DNA of 64,000 bases from Dolomitihabitans soli. GTDB lineage: Bacteria; Actinomycetota; Actinomycetes; Streptosporangiales; Streptosporangiaceae. The translations under genes were made by a program, and so were the position numbers. Shown piece after piece: positions 16,723-24,728 of this stretch (its first letter is position 1; every line of letters begins with the position of its first letter). The DNA is taken from contig NZ_JAKNTW010000042.1 of assembly GCF_022213955.1 (NCBI RefSeq), positions 27,977-91,976 on the forward strand, read 5' to 3'. The notes beneath the pieces are model-generated. The model was not told where the DNA came from and did no database searches. It saw only the letters and a program-made list of their open reading frames with translations.

Positions 16723-17463
16723 TCAGCCCTCCAGCCCGATCAGTCCGCCGAGCCCGCGTGTGTGGGAGCCGGACAGCCGGGTGTCGTCGACGAACATCCC
16801 GTCGCGCATCGAGACCAGCCGATCCGCCGTGGCCGCCACCCGCTCGTCATGCGTGACGATCACGAAGGTCTGCCCCGTGGAACGCAGTTCCTCGAAGATC
16901 CTCAGCACATCGAGGGTCGCCGCAGTGCCGAGGTTGCCGGTCGGCTCGTCGGCCAGGACGACCAGCGGGTCGTTGACCAGCGCGCGAGCGACGGCGACCC
17001 GCTGACGCTGCCCGCCCGACAGTTGCGACGGCAGATGCCGGGCGCGCGCGGCGAGCCCGACCCGTTCCAGCAGCAGGCTCGCGCGCCGCCTGGCCTGGCG
17101 GCGCGAGCGCCCGGCCAGCAGCGCGGGCAGCTCCACGTTCTCGGCCGCCGACAACTCCTCCACCAGATGGAAGGCCTGGAAGATGTACCCCACCGACTGG
17201 CGTCGCAGCCGCGCCAGGGCCCGCTCGCTCAAGGTGTCGATGCGCCGCCCGGCCACCCAGACCTCCCCACCGGTGGGCCGTTCCAGGCCACCCAGCAGGT
17301 GCAGCAGAGTGGATTTCCCGCAGCCGCTGGGCCCCATCACCGCCAGCATCTGTCCTTGAGGCACCTCCAGGTCGACCTCATCCACCGCGCGGACCCGGCT
17401 CTGCCCCTGACCATGCGTCTTCACCAGGCCGCAGACCCGGACGGCGGCACTTGACACGTTCAT
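16723..17463 (-). CDS. ABC transporter ATP-binding protein, MacB/LolD type
   Basis: A 246-residue ATPase with Walker A GPSGCGKSTL, signature LSGGQRQRVAVARAL, Walker B VVLADEPTGNLG and H-loop VTHDERVAA. The DEPTGNL form is typical of LolD/MacB ATPases that partner FtsX-like permeases. Its ATG overlaps the stop of the PadR gene (ATGA). Confidence 0.93.
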   Translation of the reverse strand: MNVSSAAVRVCGLVKTHGQGQSRVRAVDEVDLEVPQGQMLAVMGPSGCGKSTLLHLLGGLERPTGGEVWVAGRRIDTLSERALARLRRQSVGYIFQAFHLVEELSAAENVELPALLAGRSRRQARRRASLLLERVGLAARARHLPSQLSGGQRQRVAVARALVNDPLVVLADEPTGNLGTAATLDVLRIFEELRSTGQTFVIVTHDERVAATADRLVSMRDGMFVDDTRLSGSHTRGLGGLIGLEG

Positions 17464-17993
17464 CCATCCTCGACTTCGTCATCGACCTTGGACCAGGCCC
17501 GCTCACAGGCATCCAGCCAGCGCAGGTCCGCCTGCAACCGCAGCACGACCCCTTCCAGCAGCAGGCCGGCGCCCGACCCCGCCGGCTCGGCCAGCGCCGC
17601 CTGCTGCACCTCACGCAAGCGGCGCAGCAACTCACGGCGCTGCGCCGCCACCAGCTCCACCGGGTCGGCCAGCCGGGCCGCGGCGGCAGCGGCGAGCTTG
17701 AGATGAAACTCCGCCAGGTCTGGTTTCGGCCAGCCCACCTCGGCCAGCCAGGCGGCCACCCGTTGCTGCCCGGCCGGCGTCAGCGCATAGACCTTGCGCT
17801 CCGGCCGCTCGGGCAGGCCGTCCGCCCGCTCACAGACAACGAGCCCCGCTCGCTCCAACCGGGCCAACGTCACATAGATCTGACCACGGTTCATCGACTC
17901 GCCCAGCGGGCCAAGACTGCGCCGCAGCCGAGCGTGCAAGTGGTACCCGTGCGACGGTTCTTTGGCGAGCATCGCCAGCACTGCGTCTTGCAC
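17460..17993 (-). CDS. PadR-family transcriptional repressor
   Basis: A 177-residue PadR protein: winged helix in the first 90 residues (AVLAMLAKEPSHGYHLHARL, GQIYVTLARLERAGLV, YALTPAGQQRVAAWL), then a helical dimerisation region. Starts with GTG. First gene of an operon with an ABC exporter, which PadR proteins typically repress until a drug binds. The promoter and first ~18 codons are copied ahead of the penicillin-binding protein gene downstream. Confidence 0.92.
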   Translation of the reverse strand: MQDAVLAMLAKEPSHGYHLHARLRRSLGPLGESMNRGQIYVTLARLERAGLVVCERADGLPERPERKVYALTPAGQQRVAAWLAEVGWPKPDLAEFHLKLAAAAAARLADPVELVAAQRRELLRRLREVQQAALAEPAGSGAGLLLEGVVLRLQADLRWLDACERAWSKVDDEVEDG

Positions 17994-18065
17994 TCCAACC
18001 CCTAACGGTTAGCCAACAGATAGCGGTAGCCGTAAGAGGTGTCAAACGCCGTACGCCTGGCGATC
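17940..18065 (-). repeat. padR promoter and 5' coding segment, source copy of a 126-bp duplication
   Basis: Nearly identical to 20512-20638 (same orientation, about 2.57 kb apart, one single-base indel and roughly a dozen substitutions). It contains a strong promoter on the minus strand: TTGACA, 17 bases, TATCTG. The palindrome CTAACGGTTAG lies just downstream as a likely PadR site. The first codons of padR follow. Confidence 0.88.
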
Positions 18066-18159
18066 ACCACCGCCGGCTCGCAGGCCGAGGCAAGATCCCG
18101 GGACTCGACTCAAGAACCGCTCACCCTGCTTGCGCGGGTTCGGTATCGCACGCGGACCT

Positions 18160-20565
18160 TCAGCCGCCGCCGAAGGGCTGGGCGTCATCCGTAATGGTGG
18201 GATCGTCGTTGCCGTTCAGCGTCTCATCTCCGCCGTTCCCGAACGGGTCGTCATCACCGTCGAAGTCGCCGTCGTCCGGGCTGCTACAGGCCGGGTCGGC
18301 GAAGCAGGCGAGGTCGTCGTCTTCGGACGGGTCCTGGGTCGGCTCGGGCGTCGGCTCGGGCATCGGCTTCTGCACCAGGTCGTGCGTCTGACCGCCGAAG
18401 GCGGGCGCCGGGAACGGCTCGACCGGCTTGTCGGCCATGGCGATCGTCATGAAGTCACGCCAGATCTTGGTGGGCGTACCGGCACCCTGGATGTTCCCGA
18501 GGGAGACCTCCTTCTTCAGGGGATGGCCGTTGGCGTCCTTGATGACCTTCCTGGTCTTCGGGTCGGTCTGCGGGATCTCCTTGTACATCCCGACGGCCGA
18601 TGAGAGCTGCGGGGTGTAGCCGACGAACCAGGCCTCCTTGTTGTCGTTGTTGGTGCCGGTCTTGCCGGCGATCGGACGTCCGCCGGGCAGCGAGGTGCCC
18701 CTGGCGGTGCCGTACTTGACCACCTGCTGCATCGCGTAGGTGGCGTCGGCGGCGGTGTCCGGGCTGATGACCGTCTTGGGCTGGCCGGCCTCCCTTATGA
18801 CGGTCATCCCCTTGAACGTCTTGACCGAGAGGACCACGTGCGCGTCGTGGTGGACGCCGCCGTTGGCGAAGATGCCGTACCCGGCGGCCTGCTTGACCGG
18901 GGTGACCAGGCCGGCGCCGATGGACATGCCGTACGCGTGGTCCTTGATGGCCTGCGCCAGGTCGTCCTTGTCGATCCCGGCGCCCTCGGCGATCCTCTCG
19001 ACCTCGTTCAGGCCGACCTCCTGCGCCATCGTGGCGAACGCCGTGTTCACCGATTCGGCGGTGGCCCGGTCGATCTGCACGGCAACTCCCACGTCGTGCG
19101 AGTTGCCGATCGGCTTGGTGCCCGGCAGCGTGACCGGTCCATTGCCGGACACGTAGCTCTTGAGGCTGTAGCCGTTCTCGAGCCAGGCGGCCAGCACGTA
19201 CGGCTTGAAGGCCGACGCGGCCTGCTTGTAGGCGTCGAAGGCGTTGTTGGTGAAGCCCTTCAGGTAATCGTGGCCGCTGTAGAACGCGACCACCTGGCCG
19301 TTGCGCGGGTCCACGGCGGCCATGTTCGCGTGGATGTGCTTGTCGTGGACGGCGGTGAGGTTGGTCTCGACCGCCTTCTTCGCGGCCAGCATCAGCTTCT
19401 TGTCGAACGTCGTCGTGACGCGGTAGCCGCCGCTGCGCAGCTTTTCTTTGGAGATCTTCCGCTTCTCCAACTCGCGCTGGACGATGTCCACCATGTAGCC
19501 GTTGATGCCCTTGAGGGTCTCTTTCTTGTCCGGCCTGGCCAGCTTGGGGAACGTCGCCGTCTTGGGCAGGTGCCCGTACTTCGCCGGGTCGACGATCGCC
19601 ATGCCGCCGGTGACGTAGGTGAACCGCTCCCGGGTCGGTGCCCAGTTCTTCTCCGCTTCCGCCCGGTCGAACGCGTCCGGGCGCTGGATCCGGCCCGCCA
19701 GGTAGGCCCCCTCGGCAGGGGTCAGCTTGTCCACGTCCGTGTCGAAGAAGGCCTGAGCGGCTGCCTGGATGCCGTCCGCGCCACGGCCGAAGTAGATCGT
19801 ATTCAGATAGTTGGCCAGGATTTCGTTCTTCGACATCTCCTTACCGGCGCGGATGGCCACGAAGATCTCCTTGACCTTCCGCTGGAGCGTCCGCTCCTGG
19901 CTGAGGCCGTCGTAATAGCCCCGCGCCATCTCCTGCGTGATCGTCGAGCCGCCCTGGACCTGCCGGCCGGTCACCGTGCTCCACACCGCTCGCATGATGC
20001 CCGACACCGAGATGCCCGGGTCGGTGCGGAACGTGCGATTCTCCGCGGCGATGAAGGCGTCCTGCACATGCGTCGGGATCTTGGCGATCGGGACGATCTC
20101 GCGCTTGGTGCCGAGTCGCGCGATCTCGGTCTTGCCGTCCCGGTAATAGATGATGCTGCCCTGCTCGACGGCGTGCTGCTGGGTCCCCAGGGGTAACGGG
20201 GTGTTGGCGTACGCCACCATGATCATGCCGAAGAGACCCGCCACCAGGACCGTGACGCCGAGGACCACGATCTTCCAGCCGGGGATGAAACGCTTCCAGC
20301 CGGTACGGCGAGAGCCGCCGCCGTCCCCGTCCGACCACCCACGCCCGCCGCCGGGACCGTCGTCGCCCGGCCCGCTCAGCCCGCTGCGACCGCCTTGGTC
20401 ACCTCGTCCCCGGCCACCGGACCTCCGTGACCCGGAGCGTCCTCCTGTACCGCCCGGACCTTCTGAACCGCCAGGCCCCCCGGCGCCGCCGGCGCCGCTC
20501 CTCCGCCGTAGGTGGCACCCGTGCGACGGTTCTTTGGCGAGCATCGCCAGCACTGCGTCTTCCAC
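18160..20565 (-). CDS. Bifunctional penicillin-binding protein (class A, GT51 + transpeptidase) with padR-derived N-terminus
   Basis: An 801-residue class A PBP that polymerises and cross-links peptidoglycan. Residues 1-17 (MEDAVLAMLAKEPSHGC) copy the PadR N-terminus. A Gly/Arg/Ser-rich cytoplasmic tail follows to about 90, then one membrane helix (IVVLGVTVLVAGLFGMIMVA). The GT51 domain has AAENRTF (catalytic Glu) and QGGSTITQEMARG. The transpeptidase has SAFK (SxxK, usually STFK), SVN (SxN) and KTGTNNDNKEAWFVGY. The C-terminal acidic Pro/Asp tail (PEPTPEPTQDPSEDDD) is typical of actinomycete PonA proteins. No upstream alternative start is visible. Confidence 0.9.
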   Translation of the reverse strand: MEDAVLAMLAKEPSHGCHLRRRSGAGGAGGPGGSEGPGGTGGRSGSRRSGGRGRGDQGGRSGLSGPGDDGPGGGRGWSDGDGGGSRRTGWKRFIPGWKIVVLGVTVLVAGLFGMIMVAYANTPLPLGTQQHAVEQGSIIYYRDGKTEIARLGTKREIVPIAKIPTHVQDAFIAAENRTFRTDPGISVSGIMRAVWSTVTGRQVQGGSTITQEMARGYYDGLSQERTLQRKVKEIFVAIRAGKEMSKNEILANYLNTIYFGRGADGIQAAAQAFFDTDVDKLTPAEGAYLAGRIQRPDAFDRAEAEKNWAPTRERFTYVTGGMAIVDPAKYGHLPKTATFPKLARPDKKETLKGINGYMVDIVQRELEKRKISKEKLRSGGYRVTTTFDKKLMLAAKKAVETNLTAVHDKHIHANMAAVDPRNGQVVAFYSGHDYLKGFTNNAFDAYKQAASAFKPYVLAAWLENGYSLKSYVSGNGPVTLPGTKPIGNSHDVGVAVQIDRATAESVNTAFATMAQEVGLNEVERIAEGAGIDKDDLAQAIKDHAYGMSIGAGLVTPVKQAAGYGIFANGGVHHDAHVVLSVKTFKGMTVIREAGQPKTVISPDTAADATYAMQQVVKYGTARGTSLPGGRPIAGKTGTNNDNKEAWFVGYTPQLSSAVGMYKEIPQTDPKTRKVIKDANGHPLKKEVSLGNIQGAGTPTKIWRDFMTIAMADKPVEPFPAPAFGGQTHDLVQKPMPEPTPEPTQDPSEDDDLACFADPACSSPDDGDFDGDDDPFGNGGDETLNGNDDPTITDDAQPFGGG

Positions 20566-20638
20566 CCCATCCCCTAACGGTTAGCCAATAGATAGCGGTT
20601 AGCTATAAAGGGTGTCAAACGCCGTACGCCTGGCGATC
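20512..20638 (-). repeat. Duplicated padR promoter/5' segment now driving the PBP gene
   Basis: Carries TTGACA, an 18-base spacer, TATCTA and the same CTAACGGTTAG palindrome, then the first codons of the PBP reading nearly the same as padR. The spacer is one base longer than in the source copy, and a second CTAAC half-site has formed in it. The PBP is therefore probably under PadR control. Confidence 0.85.
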
Positions 20639-20906
20639 CGGGCATGGCTGCCCCCGCACCGGCTTGGCCTGACGCTGCTGGTGAACGGCACGGAACTGGC
20701 CACCCGCCTGCCCAGCGGATTCATCCGATGGCCGGCCGACCTCCCTGCGCTCTTCTCGGCTACACCGGTTGGCGCGTTCGCCCAGCTCACACGAACGCGG
20801 CCGCCGTACCAGCAATGAGCTTTGATATCGTGCTTGATGCCTCCCCTGACCGAACGCGATCAAAAGTGCGTTCGAGACCCTGCTGTATCGGAGACGAAAC
20901 GGGGGC
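20639..20906. other. Junction region behind the duplication, no firm gene
   Basis: A plus-strand frame ending at 20818 reads LTLLVNGTELATRLPSGFIR and WPADLPALFSATPVG, which looks protein-like. It begins inside the duplicated segment and has no start signals, so it may be the stump of a gene broken by the duplication. An inverted repeat CGAACGC...GCGTTCG lies at about 20850-20875, upstream of the next gene. Confidence 0.35.
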
Positions 20907-21413
20907 ATGGTCGTGAAGGCTCTGCTGAACTCGTTGACCGAGGTCGAGATGGACTTGGTGCGAGAAACCGACAGGGAGAAGCTGGCCGCGCTGGACGAGG
21001 ATGAGCTCGTCGAACTGCACACGCGCATACGTCGCGCGCGTAATAAATACGTCAAGCTGTACCGGCGAGGAGCCAGCGCCCGGGTAGAGGAATTCGGCGG
21101 TCGCGGCACCGCACGACCGAAGAATCGTCGCAATGCGCAAAAGGCCGAAGTGTTCGAAGACGCGCTGGCCAGAGTAAGCCGCCACCTCGCCACCGCGGCC
21201 AGGCACAGCGCCGAGGAACTCAAGGCCGAACGGCTGGCCGCGGCACGTCAGCACCAGACCATTCCGCCACCCAGAGCGGCAAGCGGCAGGACGTCCCATT
21301 CAACGACGAGCCAGCTGGCCGATCGCCGCCCGGATTCAGCGGCTCTGCGCCGCCGCCAGGCCAAGACGTTGGCGGCCGGTGCGCGCCGGCAGGCCAAGCG
21401 CGACAGCTCCTGA
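20907..21413 (+). CDS. Conserved-looking charged helical protein, unknown function
   Basis: A 168-residue soluble, highly charged protein. The first half is strongly helical and regular (SLTEVEMDLVRETDREKLAA, LDEDELVELHTRIRRARNKY). A basic linker with RPKNRRNAQKAEVFEDALAR follows, then a low-complexity Ala/Arg tail. The regular core suggests a conserved actinomycete family, possibly nucleic-acid binding given its charge, but I recognise no domain. ATG with purine-rich GGAGACG upstream. Confidence 0.65.
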   Translation: MVVKALLNSLTEVEMDLVRETDREKLAALDEDELVELHTRIRRARNKYVKLYRRGASARVEEFGGRGTARPKNRRNAQKAEVFEDALARVSRHLATAARHSAEELKAERLAAARQHQTIPPPRAASGRTSHSTTSQLADRRPDSAALRRRQAKTLAAGARRQAKRDSS

Positions 21414-21637
21414 GCGACGTCGGCCGTCCCGTCGTCAACGGCGCTCACCTGGTCGCACCCGTCCGCGCCGGCCTACCTCGGGGCGCTGACCCTGCCCAAC
21501 GCCTCCGGCCTCGACGGCGAGCTCCTCATCCACGTCGGCCGCCGGTTCTACTGCTACCTCTCGGCAGAGGAGCAATCCACGGTCTCGAGTGTGGCGACGG
21601 TGTGGAGGTATGGGGCGGGTAGCGTGCAAACCATCGT

Positions 21638-22810
21638 ATGGATGAGGCATCGCCCCTACCGTCGCAAGATATGCAGACAGTGGATGTACTGGTCGTGGGT
21701 GCGGGTCTGGCCGGCCTGCGCACAGCCCGCCTGCTCGCGCGACGGGAACTGAACGTGATGGTGGTCGACCGTCGCAGGTCGCTCTCGACGGGCATCCGCA
21801 CGACCGGGATCTTCGTTCGCCGCACCCTCGATGACTTCGACGTGCCGGATCACCTGCTCGGGCCCGGTGTCCGGGACGTGCTGCTGTATCCGCCGTCGCG
21901 GCGGGCACCGATCCGGCTCACCAGTGACCGGGACGAGTACCGCGTGGCCGACATGGCTGCCGTCTACGCGCACGCGCGCCGCGAGGCGGAGTCGGCCGGG
22001 GCACGGGTCCTTTTGGGCGTGCGGTATGTCGATGCGTCGATGGGTTTTGTGCGGTTCGTGGGTGCGGAACCGGTGAAGGCCCGGTTCATCGTCGGCGCGG
22101 ACGGCGCCCGCTCCCGAGTGGCCCGTGATCTCGGCCTTGATGTCAACCGGCGTTTCCTCGTCGGTGCCGAGCTCGTCCACCCGATCGCGTCGGGCACGAC
22201 CACCCCGGCGTTCCACTGCGTGCTGGACCCCCGGGTCGCTCCGGGGTACCTGGGGTGGGTCATCGACGACGGCCGGCATGCGCACATTGGCGTCGCGGGA
22301 TATCCGAACGCGATGAGCACCGGCATCCGCCACCTGCTGGACGCCTTCGCCGCGGATGCGCCCGGCAGTACACCGCCGACCGGGCCGGTCGAGCGCCGAG
22401 GTGGTCCGATCCCGGTCGGCGGTGTGCTGCGACGGTTGGCGTGCCCCGCCGGGCTACTGGTCGGAGACGCGGCGGGCGCGGTGTCGCCGCTGACGGCCGG
22501 TGGGTTGGACCCCTGCTTGCGCATGTCTGAACTGGCCGCGGCGGTCACCGCCGGGTACCTGCGTACCGGCGACCAACGCATGCTGAGCCGGTACGACGGG
22601 GACGCGTTGCGGACCCGGTTCCGAGGCCGGTTGTTGCTGCGCCGCGTGTTCGCCGGCATCCGATCCCCTGCCGCGGCGGAGGTGGCGGTGACTGCGCTAC
22701 GCGGTCGTGCCGGTCGTGCCATGGCGGCGCGGATCCTGTTCGGCGACGGCTCGTTTCCCGAAGTCAACCCACGGCTCGCGGACCTGGCGGTCGACCACCC
22801 CTACCAGTAA
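21638..22810 (+). CDS. FAD-dependent oxidoreductase, geranylgeranyl reductase-like
   Basis: A 390-residue flavoprotein of the GGR/p-hydroxybenzoate hydroxylase fold. The Rossmann motif VDVLVVGAGLAGLRTARLL is near residue 16. The internal GADGARSRVARDLG (DG motif) and the second FAD motif GLLVGDAAGAVSPLTAGGLD are intact. Such enzymes reduce or hydroxylate isoprenoid or aromatic substrates. ATG at either 21638 or 21671. It stands alone, with no pathway neighbours. Confidence 0.85.
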   Translation: MDEASPLPSQDMQTVDVLVVGAGLAGLRTARLLARRELNVMVVDRRRSLSTGIRTTGIFVRRTLDDFDVPDHLLGPGVRDVLLYPPSRRAPIRLTSDRDEYRVADMAAVYAHARREAESAGARVLLGVRYVDASMGFVRFVGAEPVKARFIVGADGARSRVARDLGLDVNRRFLVGAELVHPIASGTTTPAFHCVLDPRVAPGYLGWVIDDGRHAHIGVAGYPNAMSTGIRHLLDAFAADAPGSTPPTGPVERRGGPIPVGGVLRRLACPAGLLVGDAAGAVSPLTAGGLDPCLRMSELAAAVTAGYLRTGDQRMLSRYDGDALRTRFRGRLLLRRVFAGIRSPAAAEVAVTALRGRAGRAMAARILFGDGSFPEVNPRLADLAVDHPYQ

Positions 22811-23033
22811 CGCCTGTAATAGAGCGGGCGCACAGACAGCTCGGTACCTGATCGATGGAACCATGCCTCTTGGCTCCGGGCTCGGCGGGACGTCCGGCCC
22901 TCCTAGAGATCGCCGGCACGCAGGTATGTCACTTTTGTGGAAAATATTCTGATGAAGTAGCGTGACCTGTGTGACTGCCGGGTCGGCCTTGGGCCACGCA
23001 CCAGAGAGCAGCCCGGCTGACGCTTGATCGCCG

Positions 23034-23052
23034 GGCGGGCCCGCGGCCCGCC
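23034..23052. terminator. GC-rich hairpin (possible terminator or leader structure)
   Basis: GGCGGGCC and GGCCCGCC pair perfectly around a CGC loop, followed by a pyrimidine-rich stretch but no T run. It may end transcription of the flavoprotein gene or lie in the leader of the next gene, whose ATG is 50 bases on. Confidence 0.4.
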
Positions 23053-23102
23053 GTCTTCTTCTCCATTCAGTACGGCACAGCAGGAACCACCAATGGAGAA
23101 GA

Positions 23103-23924
23103 ATGGATTTCAGCAAGCAGGTCATCGACGAGTTCCGCGCCAACAACGGCCAAGTCGGTGGCCATTTCGAGGGAGCGAGGCTGCTCCTGCTCACCACCAC
23201 GGGCGCCCGCTCGGGCAAGCCGTACACGACCCCGCTCGCCTACCTGCCCGACGGCGTCAAGTGCATGCTGGTCATCGCCTTCGCCGGGGGAGCGCCGAAC
23301 AACCCGGCCTGGTACCACGATCTGCAGGTCGACCCGCGCGCCACCGTGGAGACTGGCGTCCTCGTCTTCGATGTCGAGGCGGAGGTCCTGGAGGGCGCCG
23401 AGCGTGACGCGGCGTTCGCCCGCGCGGTGGAAGGCGACCCCGGCTGGGCCGACTATCAGGCCAAGACGACGCGCCCCATCCCGGTCGTCGCACTTCGCGT
23501 GACTGGTCCGCCCCGGGATAGCGCACCGTCGGGCGGTGCATACCTCAAACTGGTGCACGACGGCTTCCGCCGCGAACTCGCGCTGATCCGCAAGGAGCTG
23601 TCCGATTCAGGACGGCCAGGCCTGGGCGTGCAGCTAAGGATCAATTGCCTGACCGTCTGCCAGGGGCTGCACCATCACCACACGGGCGAGGACACCATGA
23701 TGTTCCCCGGCCTGGCCGAGCAGCATCCCTCGCTCGCTCCGACCTTGGAACGGCTGGCCAAGGAGCACGAGCGCATCACCGTACTCCTGGAAGAGCTGAA
23801 GCAGGCCCTTTCCGGTGAGGATCCGCTGAAGGTACGGGCCGAGATCGAGCGGCTCGTCGATGAGCTCGAAGCGCACCTGACGTATGAGGAGGAGCAACTG
23901 ATCCCGATTCTCGACCTCGCCTGA
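23103..23924 (+). CDS. Fusion: deazaflavin-dependent nitroreductase domain plus hemerythrin-like domain
   Basis: A 273-residue two-domain protein. Residues 1-140 are a Ddn-type F420-dependent reductase fold (GARLLLLTTTGARSGKPYTT, then FAGGAPNNPAWYHDLQVDPR). Residues 148-273 form a four-helix hemerythrin/HHE domain with histidines in YLKLVHDGF, GLHHHHTGED, AKEHERI and LEAHLTYEEEQLIPIL, positioned to bind a di-iron centre. The combination suggests redox or nitric-oxide/oxygen sensing linked to F420H2. Good Shine-Dalgarno (TGGAGAAG) before the ATG. Cytoplasmic. Confidence 0.88.
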   Translation: MDFSKQVIDEFRANNGQVGGHFEGARLLLLTTTGARSGKPYTTPLAYLPDGVKCMLVIAFAGGAPNNPAWYHDLQVDPRATVETGVLVFDVEAEVLEGAERDAAFARAVEGDPGWADYQAKTTRPIPVVALRVTGPPRDSAPSGGAYLKLVHDGFRRELALIRKELSDSGRPGLGVQLRINCLTVCQGLHHHHTGEDTMMFPGLAEQHPSLAPTLERLAKEHERITVLLEELKQALSGEDPLKVRAEIERLVDELEAHLTYEEEQLIPILDLA

Positions 23925-24000
23925 AGCCCGAGGAATCGGGAAACGATCTCGAACCAGCCGGGAAGCGGGCGGGCGGTCGCGGGCGGAGGCTAGGGGGCGC

Positions 24001-24114
24001 CGCATTGCCTTCCGGGTCGGCGAGGACGACCCACGGAGCTTCGGCGGGTTGGCCGATGTCGATGTGGGTGGCGCCGAGGGCGGTGAGGCGTTCCACTGGT
24101 AAGGCGAGGACGGT
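24001..24114 (-). pseudogene. Fragment of a VOC/glyoxalase-like protein
   Basis: Encodes VLALPVERLTALGATHIDIG followed by PWVVLADPEGNA, the characteristic C-terminal end of VOC-fold proteins (the DPEGN motif normally continues EFC). The sequence then leaves the family, and a GATCGTTTCCCG repeat trace lies about 60 bases on (minus-strand direction). No N-terminal half is present. A decayed gene fragment. Confidence 0.65.
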
Positions 24115-24271
24115 GCCTCATCCGGCCCGCCACCGCCATGGGTGACTGGGGGTCGTCGTCGCCGGAGCGTCTCGCCGCAGGCCATGCATGGAGAGATGCC
24201 CCCGCCTGGAGATTCTTGCGAACGGGGCAGGACGGGGACCCTGGGTTCCTAGCCGAAACCCAACAGATCGC

Positions 24272-24679
24272 TCAGGCGGGCACGGGCTCCTGGTCGGCAT
24301 CGTCGAAGGGGGGATAGTTCTCGCCGGCCATTCGATCGGCCGCATCAATGTAGTCGGCAAGAGCGTCGCGGGACTGAGCGAGCCTGTCCATCTGATCGTC
24401 CAGTCGCTGCAGCCGTGACCGCATCGCGGCTAGCAACTCGGGACATCCGAGGAGCTCCGGGGCCTCTCCGACCGCACAGGGCAGCAGGTACGCGATGTCC
24501 TCAGAGGACAGACCTGCACCAAGCAGGTGCCGGATCTGCTTCACCCGCAGCACGGCGTTCTCGTCGTACTCGCGGTAACCGTTATGGCCGCGGTCTGCCT
24601 CCAGCAGACCCTGGGCTTCGTAGTAGCGCAACTGATGGGCGTTCACGCCCGTCCGACGACTAAGTTCCCCGATCAACAT
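24272..24679 (-). CDS. MerR-family regulator
   Basis: A 135-residue MerR protein. The winged helix is at 1-70 (MLIGELSRRTGVNAHQLRYY, GYREYDENAVLRVKQI), followed by a helical dimerisation segment (RSRLQRLDDQMDRLAQSRDA). Two cysteines (LLPCAV, LLGCPE) are spaced as in several redox- or metal-responsive relatives, but this is suggestive only. Divergent from an imine-reductase-like gene with a 49-base shared promoter region holding a MerR-type promoter. Confidence 0.9.
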   Translation of the reverse strand: MLIGELSRRTGVNAHQLRYYEAQGLLEADRGHNGYREYDENAVLRVKQIRHLLGAGLSSEDIAYLLPCAVGEAPELLGCPELLAAMRSRLQRLDDQMDRLAQSRDALADYIDAADRMAGENYPPFDDADQEPVPA

Positions 24680-24690
24680 CGAAACCTCAC

Positions 24691-24721
24691 TTGACCTTCA
24701 CACCGGTATCAACGTTGACGA
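24691..24721 (+). promoter_or_regulatory. MerR-type promoter of the imine-reductase-like gene
   Basis: TTGACC (24691-24696) and TGACGA (24716-24721) are separated by a 19-base spacer centred on ACACCGGTAT, the dyad found in MerR-activated promoters. The predicted start is about 24728, at the ATG, so the transcript is likely leaderless. The divergent MerR protein is the expected activator. Confidence 0.7.
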
Positions 24722-24728
24722 TGCTGCC

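Noticed and set aside
20612..20818. Plus-strand 68-codon frame behind the duplicated padR segment
   Set aside because: No start signals and it begins in the duplicated DNA; mentioned only as a possible stump.
21420..21600. Plus-strand frame with a GLDGELLI stretch reminiscent of ATP-dependent DNA ligases
   Set aside because: Too short and lacking the lysine motif; similarity is probably chance.
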